From NCBI GenBank assembly GCA_007922225.1, contig ML679969.1, forward strand, positions 20,912,932 through 20,976,931: DNA of 64,000 nt, written 5' to 3'. Source of the DNA: Emydura subglobosa (taxonomy: Eukaryota; Chordata; Testudines; Chelidae). Below are positions 1 to 12,060 of this stretch, one piece after another; positions within the stretch are counted from its first letter, which is position 1, and every line of letters starts with the position of its first letter. The position numbers and the translations under genes were made by a program. The notes beneath the pieces were generated by a model. The model worked only from the letters and a program-made list of their open reading frames with translations, was not told where the DNA came from and searched no databases.

Positions 1-1390
1 CTTGGCGACGGCGGCACTGTTTCTGTAAATGTTATTTTCTAGCTCACTGCCCTGTAACTCTCTCTGACTGTTGTGCTTAAGTAAAACAAACAGTGCGTTT
101 TAATCGCACATGCATGCAGCTTCAGGGAGACTCAGGGCGCTTCCTTCCTATTCGCATGGGCTTTCTGAGACAAAGTAGGCCTCCTGTCCTGATGGACACA
201 GCTCCCGTGCCTTCCTCGTCACTGGGCTCCAAAGCCCTGCCATCCAAAAGCCTTTGCTGCAGGGTGGGGGAGGTGGGGAAGCACTGTTGTGGGGCTGCTA
301 ACTTGACAGGGGCCGGGCACCCGGAAAGAGCCGAGGCCTGGAAGGATGTGCAGAGGGTTGTCAGCAAGGGGCTTATCAAAGATGCACACAGACGTGTGCA
401 CTTAGCCACATGTCCCCCAGGAGGCTCCCCCCACACAGAGGAACATAGACACGTGTCCCACACACCAGCACAGGGACACCTCTCTGCACACTCTCACACC
501 CGCATGCTTAGCTCCTCATAGATGCACCCCACACACAGAGGTGGCTGTGCCCAGTCTCACCCTCCCGCCGCACCCTGGCCCGGCACAGGAGGAACTCCGC
601 TTGGCTACGAATCTCCAGTTTTAGGAGCGGCTCCTGGATTTAGCAGCCAGTGCAATCAGGTTGACGTGTGGAGCCCTGTGCGGATGAGCTCAACTGGGCT
701 TGCTGCCTGTCCCATGTGTGTGCTGGTGCCATGGGCAGCGGGGCTGGTGGCTTTGCTCTCCCCCCCCCCCGCCCTTGGCATTCGCTGCCACGCCCATGTG
801 TGCAGAGCTTGGTCAGGAGACTGGGCTCTCCAACATACTGACCATCTCCCCTATACACACCAGCCCCACCCATTCCCCCACAACCCTGCACCCCAATTTC
901 CCTCTCCTTACACCTGCACACGTCCTCTAGTCCTCCACCCCATAACCTCACTGATCTTACCTTTCCCCATCCCAGCATACCTCCACATGGCCACCGGAGC
1001 CCCCCATAGACCCCAGCCTTACCCCTCAGATTTCCCCCCTTTCTCCCACATCTCCCTCACATGCTCGGACATGCCCTGCTTTCCCATACAGCCCCCTCAG
1101 ATCTCACCCACTCCCCCATGTCCCCCGGCCCCCCAAAGCCTCTGCGAGATCTGCTGGAGACACTCCATGTCCCTCCCAACACCCCATATCTTCCATTTGC
1201 CACATGCCCTAGACAGTGCCACCCCACATGCCCCTCACAGACCTCCACTGGCTGGCTAGAAACCCCCTCACTCCTCACATCACACATGCCCCTGCCCCTC
1301 AACCTCCCTGTGGTCTCTCATCTCCTAGCTGGCTTCAAAACTGAGACTGATAAATTCATGGAGGGGGATGGTATGATGGGCAGCCTAGTT
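1..1390. other. Gene-free flank with a G-poor tract
   Basis: No exon can be supported here. The first 110 bases are more AT-rich than what follows and could be the tail of a 3' untranslated region or a conserved element, but no poly(A) signal settles this. From about 840 to 1330 the + strand is very rich in C with T and A and poor in G, with short imperfect repeats of a CCCCACA/CCCCTCA kind. The open frames crossing this tract (for example 522-1259) are low-complexity proline/histidine/serine translations and are not believable proteins. Confidence 0.5.
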
Positions 1391-1822
1391 TGTCAATTGA
1401 CTGATCTTTGACTACTGGTAGTAGATGTGCCAATGGCCTGTGATGGGATGTTAGATGGGGTGGGTTTGGAGTTATTATGGAAAATTCTTTCCAGGTGTCT
1501 GGCTGGCGAGTCTTGCCCACATGCTCAGGGTTTAACTGATCACCATATTTGGGGTCGGGAAGGAGTTTTCTCCCAGGACAGATTGGCAAAGGCTCTGGGG
1601 GTTTTTCGCTTTCCTCTGCAGCATGGGACATGGCTCACTTGCTGGTAGATTCTCTGTACCTTAAAGTCTTTAAACCATGATTTGAGGACTTTAATAACTC
1701 AGTCATAGGTCAGGGGTCTATTACAGGAGTGGGTGGGTGAGGTTCTGTGGTCTGTATTGTGCAGGAGGTCAGACTGGATGGTCATAATGATCCCTTCTGA
1801 CCTTAGAGTCTATGAGTCTATG
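1391..1822 (+). mobile_element. CR1 LINE 3' end (5'-truncated)
   Basis: The segment has the layout of a sauropsid CR1 3' untranslated end. It runs through a GATGGGATGTTAGATGG-type block, a block reading 'ggtcgggaaggagttttctc', then 'caggaggtcagactggatgg' and 'atgatcccttctgacctta'. It ends in the short repeated tail 'gagtctatgagtctatga'. No reverse transcriptase is left, so this is a typical 5'-truncated insertion. Orientation follows from the terminal octamer-like repeat at the right end. Confidence 0.85.
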
Positions 1823-3068
1823 AAGGTATTGCTGGCCATGGTCCCAACCTGACTTCATTCCTTGCCAAGTGCTCACCCCCCATCCTAGCCCCACACCTGG
1901 CACCAAGGTGACACTCCCCCGGAACTTCCCGCTGGCTGCCCCTGCAGCACCGCGTCAGGCAGTCAGGTGCACTAGGCATTGGGGCACAATATGCTGATGC
2001 CAGGAGGCCTGGCAGGGTCTAAGCCTGCCCTGGCATGAGTCTCTGTGCGACCCATGGGCCTGGCAGAGGATGAGCTGGGGACGGTAGAGCCAAGGGGCTG
2101 ACTGAAGACCTTTTCCTGCCTGGCAGGGAGCTTTGACGAGTGTAATTTGATTTGCAGCTGCAGAGTAATTTGCTGTGTGGGCCACACGCTGGATGGGCAG
2201 CACCTGCTCCTCAGCTCGCCAGTCGAAGGAGAGAGAAGGACGGCGTCCCTCCCAGTGCTGGGGTGCCTGGCACCAGGCGTAGCCACCTCCCACCACAGCC
2301 TCCGCCATGCTGGCAGCACAGATGCACAGGCCTTAAGCAGTGCCAGCTGGGCACTGGTGGGCTTCCTCACCACAGTGCCAGCTGGGGCTCCAGCAGCGCA
2401 TGCTCCCACCGTGCCCTGCCCCAGCACACTGGGATGGATCCCTGGTGACTGCATTGCCAGAGTCACTTCACTTCAGCCGGGGGCTGTGTGCAGGGAATCC
2501 TCGGGCCCAGTCTTCTAGAGTCCAGTGTGGTTACCTGTTCTCTCTGGCTGAGAAGCAAGGGAGCCCCTGGTATTGTGGGGAGCCCCCCACCACCCTAAAC
2601 CCCCAGTACAAAGCAACACATCCGCATATCCACTGCAGAGCACCAAGGAAGTGCTGCCAACCTCACCCAGCTCCGCCTGGCCTCCCCAGCTTCCCCCACC
2701 CCCTCTGGTCTCTCCACTTCCAGAGTAGTGCAGAGTAGTTCCCCAGCATCCCCTCCAGATGAGAGCCTGAGACTGGGCACCACACACCATGGCCCCTCCT
2801 CTTCTATCCCCCTCCCCACTCCAGTCCTTCCTGACAGCCACCCCCCAGGCCTGGCACACGCAGCTCTGCACATCCCGCGTGCAGGAGGCTGAGCGCAGGA
2901 GGCAAGGGAGCAGAGAGCAGGCCAGCGGTGCTCAGGTCTCCCAGGCAGGGAGTTTCAGGAGATGGTATCAGTCTGAGGCCTAGTGATCCTTTGGTGCTGG
3001 ATTGGAAAGAGAAATCACCCACTGGGGAGAGGCAGAGCACGTCCAGAGTCAAGTAGAGAGAGAGACTT
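1823..3068. other. Gene-free GC-rich sequence
   Basis: I see no exon, no recognisable mobile element and no clear regulatory site. Open frames on both strands overlap each other and look like chance products of high GC content. Confidence 0.4.
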
Positions 3069-3184
3069 ACACACACACACACACACACAGTGCTAGAAGA
3101 GAGAGACTGACACGTATGTGCACATACAGTGCTAGGAGACAGATGTCCTGGCTGGCTGGAGAGGATCAGAGACACACACACATG
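3069..3184. repeat. (AC)n microsatellite and short duplication
   Basis: A pure AC run occupies about 3070-3089 and a second short run about 3172-3182. Between them the motif ACAGTGCTAG(A/G)AGA occurs twice, about 43 bases apart, so the block is a small imperfect tandem duplication seeded by the microsatellite. Confidence 0.75.
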
Positions 3185-3640
3185 TGGCTGTATCATGCTA
3201 TTGATTTTTAAGCAGATTTAATAATTAAAGTCAATGAGAAGTTCTGCTTAAAAATTGATGATTGATACAGCTTAGAGCATGTGCGGGAGAGAGAGGGAGA
3301 GAGAAAAGTTCCTGCCACAAAGTTTTCTTTCCCTGCTAATTTTCTGATTAGCCCTGTCTGATGCGTTTGCAGTCAGCGCTCCATGGAGCTTATTCAAAGG
3401 CTGCGTAATCTTTCTAAGCAGCAAACGGGGGGCCGACATGCCATTCAATTCCCGCCAGACACAGAGCTGCATTGGGAGGTAATAACACTTAGGGGACTCA
3501 CAGTGCAACATTGACAAGGAGCCTGGAGGGCTGTGGAAATCCTTTCTGCAGATGAGCCGAGAGGATTCTCTGCCTATCCCCTAAAGCCTGTGTGTCATTT
3601 AGTCCAATAAAAGGCATTATCGAGAAGGTGGCATTTGTTC
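3185..3640. other. Candidate conserved non-coding element with hairpin
   Basis: This AT-richer island stands out from its GC-rich surroundings and has no repeat signature. It starts with an inverted repeat. ATTTTTAAGCAGA at 3204-3216 pairs perfectly with TCTGCTTAAAAAT at 3243-3255, and an outer GTATCA/TGATAC pair lies at 3190-3195 and 3263-3268. The loop contains TTTAATAATTAAAG. Further right lie homeodomain-type TAAT/ATTA cores such as 'ctaattttctgattag'. The look is that of a vertebrate developmental enhancer, but conservation cannot be judged without other genomes. Confidence 0.35.
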
Positions 3641-6600
3641 TGGCATATCTCAGGCCTCCAGCCCAGCACCGGCTCTGCTGGCTTTGCATGAGAACACGAG
3701 TCTTAGGAGAGGGTAAGGCCGCCAGGTGCAGAGAGCTGGCTGTGTTTGCAGGGATGTTTTACAGGCTGGGAAAAAGGAAGAAAACCAGAGATAGGAGGAG
3801 AAGAAGAGGAAGGGCTGAGAGGGGCAGGCGCATCGCTATCAGCACAGAGAACCTGCTGGAATGCTCCCTGCTGAACACAGAGCCAGAGGAGCCGACTGCC
3901 CTGCTGTCCGCTCGCACCCCATTTCAGGCACCGAAATAAGCCGCTGTCCGTGCGCTGTCAGGTCCAGGTTATCAAAGCAATGACAGCACGAGCGACTGTG
4001 AGCCAGAGGCTGGCTGTGCCTGAGACACAGCAATGAGCCTTCAGCCAGGAATCATCCCCAGCCGTGACAGCCCAGGCCTAGCACCCCTGCCTGCTGGCCG
4101 TGGGCGCCGTCTCTGTGCCACAGTTGTGGGGATGAATTTGTTTCATCACGGCCAATCTCGCTGGCACATCCTTCAGGCGGAGCGCAGAACTTCACAGCCC
4201 GCTCTGGAAGGAGAGGGCTAGCCAGAAGAGCCTCGGGTGGGAGGGTCAGTCCCAGCCCCCTGGATCCAGAAGGGCTGGTTTGTGCTGGGCAGATCTAAGC
4301 TCCCTTGCCACAGGCTGTCAGGGTCTGGCTGCTGTTTGTCAGCCGCTGGTGCCTGCTAGTTCTGAGGTGATGGTTTCTGACTAATAATAACTTACATTTA
4401 TACAGCATCACTGCGCCCTCCTCTGGGGTGGAACATGGCAGCCGGTGCACAGCAGCACCACACAGTTTTGGAGAGGAGGGGAAGGGGAACACTGCATCCC
4501 ACTAGGAACTGCAAGGGGAAATTGTCCCTCTCTTGGTGCCCACTGCTATAGCACATGTAGATACTGTCTACCCCAGCTTCCACTCCCTGTGGCTGCACTC
4601 TGGTGGGGGGAGGGGGGGGAGGAGGGGACACTCTGGTGAAGGCCTTGCAGGCCAGAACATAGTTCCTCTCGCTGGCCTTCGCCCAGGACACCAGCACAGA
4701 CATGTTGCTCTCATGGAAGGGGCCTGGGTTACAAGTGGTACCAGGAACTGAGTCTTACATCTGGTACCAGGAGCACAGCACCCCATTGGGCGGACAGAAC
4801 AGTGCTCACGTGGGCCCCATCTCCCCCCCCACAGACTAGCACAGAAGGGCAAGGGGCACAGCTCTATGGGAGAACCCCTGGAGGTCCCCCCTGCTCTTCT
4901 TTCAGGGCAGCCCATTCAGACATAGTATGTGTGGGGCAGCATCCCTGTCTCCACCCCACAGCCAACCCACTCGCACATTCCCTCCCAGGATGCGTGGTGC
5001 CAGGGGAGTAAGTCTCTAGGCCACCCGCTCTCTCCATTCCAGCCCTTCTGTGCCACAGCTCCTCATAGACATCTAGGTGCCTACCTCTCATGGCAGGTGC
5101 CTGAATCCCTGACAATGTGGGTCTTAGAGCCTCCACAACACCCCAGCCCTTGGAGGACTCCCACGGAGGGACTGAGCTAGCCTGGAACTGCTCAACTGAT
5201 GGCATATGCCAGGACACAGCCCCAGTGCCATGCATGGCCGGCTCCTAGCTCCAAATCGCAGCAGGGGAGGAGGCAGACTGCAGCGACCCCGACCCCAGTG
5301 TCCTACACATCATATTGACCCCATCCCCCAGGGGCCTACACAGCACCCTGACCCCACCCCTCAGAACTCCACACAGTACACACATCAAGTGTTCCTGGCT
5401 TTCCCAGCAGTTCTTCCTCCTGTGGGACAGAGTTTGGGGACTGGATTATTCATAACGTAGTGAAATGAACTTGGCCAAACACCTTGAACAATACCTTGAA
5501 ACTGACCCAGAGGAAAGGGAGCTATTGGAGAAGCAGATCTGATGCCCAAAGTCCTGGAGGTGCACACAGAGTCCTCCTGCAGCCTCAACCACTGCTGCCT
5601 GGCCTGGACCCCACCTTGTGGTGGAAACGCCATTGCTCACAGAATTCAAACCCTGCCTCTCAATGATCCTCTAAGGAGGATCAGGCGCTGCCCAAGGGAG
5701 GGGAGACCAGTTCCTAGGCTCCAGAGCTCTCCCAGGGCCTCCTCCCTCCCCCCCCCCGGGTTGGTGCCTCCCTCTGGTGCGCAGGCTGGGCAGCAGGGGC
5801 TGGGTGGGCTGTTGTCATCAGGGACTGTCTTGGAGGTGATTCAGAGGAAAGGAGCAGGCTGGAGCTCCTGGCTGACAACTGAGCACGGATTCGGAGGTGC
5901 CCAGCAGAGGCCAGTGCGAGCAGAGCCCTGGGGGTACCTCTGAGTGTGCAGAGGGGGAGAGCCGTGTGATGAGGGAGTCCGGCTGGACGTCTCCATTACC
6001 ATCTCCTGTCCCAGCTGCAGGACAAGCTCATGTGGAGCACTGGGAGCCCCTTTCAACTGGACTGGGCCAACCGTTGCAGAATGGCCCTAGGCCCTCAGAG
6101 CCGGACTTATGGCGCCCAGTGCGCCTCTCCTCGCTCTCCTGTGCCATGGGTGCACCCCAGAGTGGTGCTCTCATCGCTTCAGGGCAGCTCCCCCAGAACA
6201 CAGGCTCCTGGTGGGAGGGGCCGGGCAGGGAATTTCTGCCTCTCCCACACCAGCTGAGGCACCCAGCAACCATTGCTCCAGACGCAGCTTCTTGACTGGG
6301 GAGCAGAGCACTCCCCGCACCCGCCCCAGGTAGCAGGAACTGGCCTGCCATGGAGAAGCCACATTTCCTGATTGAAGTGCTCCACGGGAGGAAGGAGAGT
6401 GAAGCTGGGGAGGAAGCACCCTCAGGAGGCCTCCATCCCTCGCCTGGCAGGAAGGAGGCACCAGACTGGGAGGAGGCAGAGGCAGGGCTCTGCAGGGGCA
6501 TCTCTGATTCCCCAGGAGGCACAGGAGTGCGGGGTGCAGCTGTGCAGGGACAATCCTGGCCAATCCTCCCACCTCTGACCATTGCCTTGGCTTGAGTGTT

Positions 6601-7627
6601 ACCCCCGTGCTTCGCATGGTCCATGAGGGGAGGTAGCCCAGTCACAGACCTTGACAGGCTCCCCGGCAATGACAGCTCTGTGGGATGACAGGGCCCCTGT
6701 CTGGGGTGATGGGGCCCCACTCTAGGGACAGCTGCATGAGTGTCTTGCTCGAGTGCTGGCTGCAGAGGCTCTGGCTAGAAGCTCTCCAAGGCCAGGGGGC
6801 TCCCTGCACTGCCCACTCAGCTCTGCACTGCCCACTCATCTTGCTGCCTGGCTGGGGCACCGGGACCCTTCAGCATTGAATGAAGTGCAGCCGCAGCACC
6901 ACTCTGCTTTGTTTGCTTCGTGCTTCCTGTGCTGCAAGCACAGCCTGGGGAGGGCACCCAGCCTGCGACAGCCCTCCCCGCACGGCAGCCTCTGCACCCA
7001 GAGCGCTGTGGAGACACTGGGAATTCGAAGGCTCCTAAGTCCCTGGAGAGGTCCCAGAACCAAGGGCCTGCAGCATGAGGGGCCATCCCCACAGCTGACT
7101 GTGCCTGGCACCGGGACTCTGAGCCCCTCTTCCCCCCAGTCTGGCATCAATTGTGATGAGTAGGAAGCTGAGCCTGGCACTCACACAGGGGCCCCCACTG
7201 GGCCTGCTCCAGCGAGCTGATGCTGAAGCGTGGGGGGGCTGCAGGGAAGCAGTGCCGCTGCCCCAGAGGCTGGGCAGCAGCAATCCAGAGCCGAGAAGGA
7301 CCAATCCCAGAGCCCATCAGGGAACGTTGATGGGCTCCTCCCTGCACGCAACGCCCAGCAGCCCTGCAGAGAGCTTCCCAGAGACTGGAAAGTACCAAGG
7401 GGGCAGGGCTTCCCTCTCCCCCCACACGCTAGCACCCCGCCTGCCAGGCCAGGCTGCACAGGGCCCAGCTAAGGACTGGAGCCCTGGTGTCATATACCCA
7501 CCCAGCCCTGGTGGCAGCACCCCGACCATTCCTGCTGCGCGTTGGCACTGGATTGGCAGGCATGTTACTATCTGTCAGCCAGGACCTGGTCGGAGCTGCA
7601 AGGGAGAAAGGGCAGCAAGGTGGCTTC
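3641..7627. other. Gene-free block
   Basis: No exon is supported. A short patch near 4381-4410 (ATAATAACTTACATTTATACAG) resembles the 3' end of L2-type elements. A G-run cluster at about 4602-4628 could form a quadruplex on the + strand. The remainder is GC-rich single-copy-looking sequence with chance open frames on both strands. Confidence 0.4.
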
Positions 7628-7745
7628 GCTGTGGGAGGGGCAGGGCCCTGGACTGGGGATGTGGGGGGCTGGCAGTGCCCCCTGCAGGGGGATGTTGTGG
7701 GAGGGGCAGGGCCGAGGACCGGGGGGAATGGCAGTGACCTCTGCG
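7628..7745. repeat. Two-copy GC-box-rich tandem duplication
   Basis: A unit beginning GTGGGAGGGGCAGGGCC occurs at about 7636 and again at about 7698. Each copy is followed by a 'ggcagtg' segment, giving two diverged tandem copies about 62 bases long. Each copy carries a GGGAGGGGCAGGG stretch like an Sp/KLF-type GC box. This could be regulatory or simply a young duplication. Confidence 0.5.
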
Positions 7746-7925
7746 CAATCCCTTGTTCCTGCGGAGCTGCTCCATGAGCCATCACTTCCCGTCTCGCGCT
7801 CAAGTTGCTGATCTCGCCGGCTCTCACCAGATGGCCTCTGTTATTGTGCATCAGGAAATAGCTGGGGAGCAGCTGGCACCGGATTTCATCTTCCAAGCAA
7901 AGAGAGACACGGGCCATTTCCTAGG
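7746..7925. other. Candidate conserved non-coding element
   Basis: A compact low-repeat segment contains E-box cores (CAGATGG near 7829, CAGCTGG near 7870) within an unusually mixed, non-GC-rich stretch reading through 'ctctgttattgtgcatcag'. I see no open frame with splice sites that would make it an exon. The enhancer reading is inference from composition only. Confidence 0.25.
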
Positions 7926-9884
7926 CAGCTTCTGCCAAAGCCCCGTGTGAGCCCGCCAGGCCCTGCAGGGTCCCACTGCTGGGGAGGGAAGAGTCTCCCC
8001 GCCCTGCCCAGCCTCCTAGGAGAGTGTGTCCTGGGACTGACGCTTCTCAGCCACTCCCTGGCTCAAGTGCACTCACGGAAACCCACAGGGGACAGGCTTG
8101 GAATGGGAACCCCCCCTCCAAGGCATCTCCCCTCCCAGGGGTGGGTAATTACATGCTGGACATGGCTGCGGGATTGCTGCGTGGGCCAGCTTTACATACC
8201 AGAGACAAGGTCACAGGTGTGTTATGGTCCCTCGTGGGTCCTCTGGCTGGAGATCCCAGGATCTCCCTGGCAGCCTTTTTGTCTCTTTGCTGGCACGTGC
8301 TTGTCAGAGCGCCTGGCACAGAAGCCTGCCCTGAGGGTGGGAGTGCCAGAACCTCCTGCCTGCTGCCCCACAGGGATGTTCCCGAGAGTGTAGGGCAGAT
8401 CCAGGGGGTCTCACCCCCTCTGCTGGGGGTGGGATGCTGCCCTCTCCTGCCCTGCTGCCCCCTACGGAAGTGGTATGGCATTGCTCACACCCAGTTGTGC
8501 CTGGCACTCCACTCCCACTCTGAAAGCATTGGGCGGGGGCTCTGGGCTTCCTTCCCCACCACATCATGGCCATGCACCTAGATAGTGCACTGACAGGAGT
8601 GGGGTGTGGGGTCTGCCCTTGAGAAGAGCCCTGGGCACTGCAGGCAGGCTGCAGCAGTACACATGGGTGGTGTGTGCCATGTCTGCTCATCTTGCTGGCT
8701 CGGGCAGGCTCTGATTGCAAGCTGGTTTCCTGGGGGGGACAGGTTCCTCCCCCCCTCTCTCCCCCCAACTGCCGCTACTTTTTATGGAAGCACAAAGGCA
8801 CCATCTGCTGAGAGCCAGCCCAGGGGGTGGGGCATGGCAGGGCTTGCTCCAGGCAGGGCCCGGGGCTAACAGGGCAGATAGACCCCAAGGGCACAGCTCT
8901 CAGGTGGAGGCAGAGCGAGATGGCAGGGATGGCTCACGAGCAGTGCCTGGCACCGGGCCGTGTGGTGGGACCCTGTGTGCACAGAGTGCAGCAGGGAGCG
9001 TAGCTGTTACGGTGTGCGTGGGATGTGCCCAGCTGTGCTGGGTCAGCGTGTTGAGGTGTAGTGTGTGTGTGTGTGTGTGTTTGTGACAGGGTGTGCCCAG
9101 GGAAGATGTTGTGTCATGTCTACAACAGGCGGTGCCCAGTGAGAGTCTGTCAGCTCCACCCGGTGTCACAACCTGGCATATCACCGCCCTACCCCCACAC
9201 AGCATGGCACCACCCTGCGTCCACACAGTATCACCCAGCCCCTATGCCACATGACAGCGCCTTGCCCCCTTCACTGCCCTGCCCCCACATTACAGGCACC
9301 GCCCTGCCCCCCCCCGCTGCCCCAGTATTACCCTGCACACAGAGCACTGATCCGCTCCGCAAGCTGCATCTGCAGCACCCAGTTCTGCGTCAGCAGCACA
9401 AACAGCAAATGCTAGAGCAGCACTTCAAAGGCACAAGCACCTGCTAGAAGTGTGTGAGTGAGATAAATATAGCTCCCTGGGTGAGTGCCCGGCTGGGGAG
9501 GGGAGAGGAGCCGGGAGTGCTTGCCCAGCTGCGGCAGGGCTGGCCTCTGAGTCCCCACGCCACATGGCACCAGCTCCGCACCGGCTGGGAAGTCAGCACA
9601 AGCCAGAGCGGGGCACATGCTGGACACAGGGCCCTGCGGGAGCGTCCTGCCCAAATGGACCAGGGGCCGATGGAGACATACACTCCAGCCCATCCAAGTC
9701 TGAATTCGAGCCCCATGCCCAGAGGGGTCCATTCAGAGCTTCTGGGCTGGCGAGGAGGAGACATCCATGCCCTGCTCCCAGCTCAGCAGAAACCTCCTTC
9801 CTCCCTGGGTGTCCCATGCCCTCCCCTCCCTGCAGCAGCCACTGGTCTGCCTGGGACATCGCCCCACCATACCATCCCCTAAAC
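7926..9884. other. Gene-free block with GT repeat and C-rich repeats
   Basis: No exon is supported. A (GT)n run sits at about 9061-9081. From about 9165 to 9340 an imperfect array of 25-30 base units of a 'cctgcccccacacagcat' kind continues on the + strand. The rest shows nothing recognisable. Confidence 0.45.
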
Positions 9885-10209
9885 CAGTGATGCTCAGCCC
9901 TCAGTGGGGAAGGAGCCAAATTAGCCAGCAGCATCACCCAAAAGAGCCACAGTCGTGTGAATTCACGGTTTCCTGACTATAGTGCTATGTAGCCAGAGTT
10001 AAACAGCATGCCTGGGAAAGAGCTAGTTTTTCTATATATATTTTATTTTCACAGCAAAATGACTGACCAAGTATTATTATTTTGTCAACTAAAAGTGATT
10101 AATAACACAGTAAAAGCCTCCTGATTGGTTAATAATTAAAGCACATGGGGTTTTAATACCATGTACCGCAAAGAGCTGCAAGAGACACATCTCAGTCTGA
10201 GTCTCGCTG
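9885..10209. mobile_element. Non-autonomous hAT element
   Basis: The segment starts CAGTGATGCTCAGCC and ends in a diverged inverted copy, CTGAGTCTCGCTG. Flanking octamers CCCTAAAC (left) and CCCTAAGA (right) match at six of eight positions, as expected for an old 8-bp hAT target duplication. The interior is AT-rich and non-coding. Its start resembles the CAGGGGTTCTCAAAC-type ends of three other elements in the window (starts 21004, 35883, 54317), so they may be related. Confidence 0.65.
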
Positions 10210-10579
10210 CCCTAAGACAACCGGCAGCTGACCGTGCTGCTGGTGTTGGGCAGTGGCCTTGCTGGCCATTAGCGATGCATCCCAGGGACATGGGTGACTG
10301 AAGGAGGTGGAGGATCCAGTCTAGGCTCTCGGCACACTCAGGCAGATGGCAACGCTGATGCTGCCTTCCCTTTGGAAGGATTTAGAGAATTGTACAATCA
10401 CAATATGCACTGTGCACTGGCAGGGCGGGGAGGACAGAGGCTGGGTCCTTAGCCTCTGGGGATTCAAACTGGTTAGAGGAGGCCCTGGATTCCCAGCAGG
10501 GAGCAGAGAGAAAGCCAAGGCCTAGCTATAGTGATGTGCCTGGAGGGGCACTGGGGGTGGGGAGAGGGTGACAGGGGGC
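10210..10579. other. Gene-free spacer
   Basis: No gene or recognisable repeat is visible. A minus-strand frame of about 65 codons is not supported by splice sites or by a familiar domain. Confidence 0.35.
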
Positions 10580-10990
10580 ACCACTGGGGCTGGTGTCATG
10601 ATTCCACAGCTGGGTCAGTCTCGAGCTAGACCCCTCTTTTGTCCCAGTCCAGAAGCATCTTCTCCTTCCAGGAGCCCACGCCCAGCTGGCCCTCCTCAGT
10701 CCTTTGTTCTTCAGCTGGTCAGACCCAGTTGGCTTCCTGCAGAGAGGTCAGCTGTCCATGGTCGTTAGTCGCTAAATCCCAAATCTCTGGGCAACTGGAG
10801 TGGCCATTGTCTTCTCAGACTCTTCATGGGCATGGGGCCCAGGCCTCAGACAGCCAGGCGTCAGTCACACCTGGATCTCTGCAAGAATAAACCAGTCCCC
10901 CCCCCACCTAGTTAGTCATGCAGCACATGGGGAAACTGAGTCACGCACACTATTCATACAAAACATTATGAAAAATTCCTACTCTGTCAC
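10580..10990 (-). repeat. LTR-like remnant, antisense
   Basis: The segment ends at the right with CTCTGTCACA, which on the minus strand is a TGTGACAGAG start like the TGTGACA start of the solo LTR at 57111. Its middle, with a CAGTCCTTTG and GCTTCCTGCAGAGAGGT pattern, is shared with 51190-51260. It therefore belongs to a family present at least twice in the window. No target duplication could be made out, so its limits are approximate and the LTR label is inference. Confidence 0.45.
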
Positions 10991-11884
10991 AGTGGAATTG
11001 TAAAAATAGAAAAGGGGGGGAGGAGCAGAGGGAAGAAGGGGAGTGTCTGGTTGAGAGACAAGGGTCTGGGTGGCAGGTATATGGGTGGCAGTGGCTAAGG
11101 CAGGGATGTATGTAAGGAGGTGAGGAGCTGGGAGTACTGGGGGTCAGGTGGAAATACTGCGCAGGCGCCCACAGCCTTTGTGTCTGTCCCCTTTATTGCA
11201 TGTCCCATGTAAGATGCTGCTCCCGGGCCAGGCCTGTGCCCATACCCAGAGTCCCGCCCACCCGCCCGCCGTGGCCTGGGTGTGAGTGGAGGAGAGGTTG
11301 GCAGGATTACTAGGACTTCGGAAGCATGAGCAGCCTGGGGCACCGCTCAGAGGCCCTCCTCGTGCAGGACTGTCCGCGTGTCTGTCAGTGCTTGGCAGTC
11401 TGTTTGTTAATTGCATTCAGGTTTGTCTTATCTCTGCCGTCCCATCTGGCCCAGGACCTGCCTCCTGCACCCTCAGCTCTGCCTGTAATTACACGGCAAG
11501 CCTGGCACTCTGCTCCCCCAGCCAAAGCTACTCGCCAAGCCACTGCCCGTTCTCCACACTCTGCTGCTTCACCCAGGAACGTGGCTCACAATAGGTGTGG
11601 CACAAGCCACTGCCTGAAACCCTGGGAGCTTCGAGGGAGTCAGCTGCCCCCCGGCCAGGGCTGAGCAGCTTCAGGAGCACCCACCCTCACAGCGCCCCCT
11701 GCTGGAGAGGGACAGCAGTAGGCAGCTGCAAGATCCCCATCACCAGGCGAAGAAGCGTGCAGCCCTGGAGGTGCCGTGGAGATGAATTGTCACTACCGGT
11801 TTGCTTTCCCCTCCTTCCCTGCACTGCCTGGTTCTCTCACTCCTGCTGGCCCACGGGCAGGCCTTCAGCAAGAGGAGAGGCACA
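10991..11884. other. Gene-free block
   Basis: No exon or mobile element is supported. A G-run patch occurs near 11010-11045. The open frames seen are proline/serine-rich products of GC-rich DNA. Confidence 0.35.
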
Positions 11885-12060
11885 TCGTGCATTAGCAGCA
11901 GGAGCTCACGTGATCAGTCAGCTCCAGCAATTAAGTGGTTGCAGCCAGGGCCCCTGGTGCTGCCCTGTCAATATCCCATTAGCGGGGAACCCCATCCGTT
12001 ATCTGCAATTGGCTGGGCCCAGGAAGCTGAGGGCTCTGGCCCCTCTCCATGATTAGGTTT
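11885..12060. other. Candidate conserved non-coding element
   Basis: The segment contains CAATTAAGTGG (an NKX2/homeodomain-like core) near 11929, TCAATATCCCATTAGCGG near 11968 and 'gcaattggctggg' near 12005, grouped in about 100 bases with no repeat character. Such clustering is typical of developmental enhancers, but this is a judgement from sequence texture only. Confidence 0.3.

Noticed and set aside
522..1259. 245-codon + strand open frame
   Set aside because: It crosses the C-rich, G-poor repeat tract and reads as low-complexity Pro/His/Ser. There is no family resemblance.
6028..6720. 230-codon minus-strand open frame
   Set aside because: Serine/proline/glycine-rich product of GC-rich DNA with overlapping frames on the other strand, no domain and no splice-site logic.
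9165..9340. Possible CRISPR-like regular array
   Set aside because: Units are imperfect, of variable length and C-rich with no conserved repeat/unique spacer pattern. It is a degenerate tandem repeat in vertebrate DNA.
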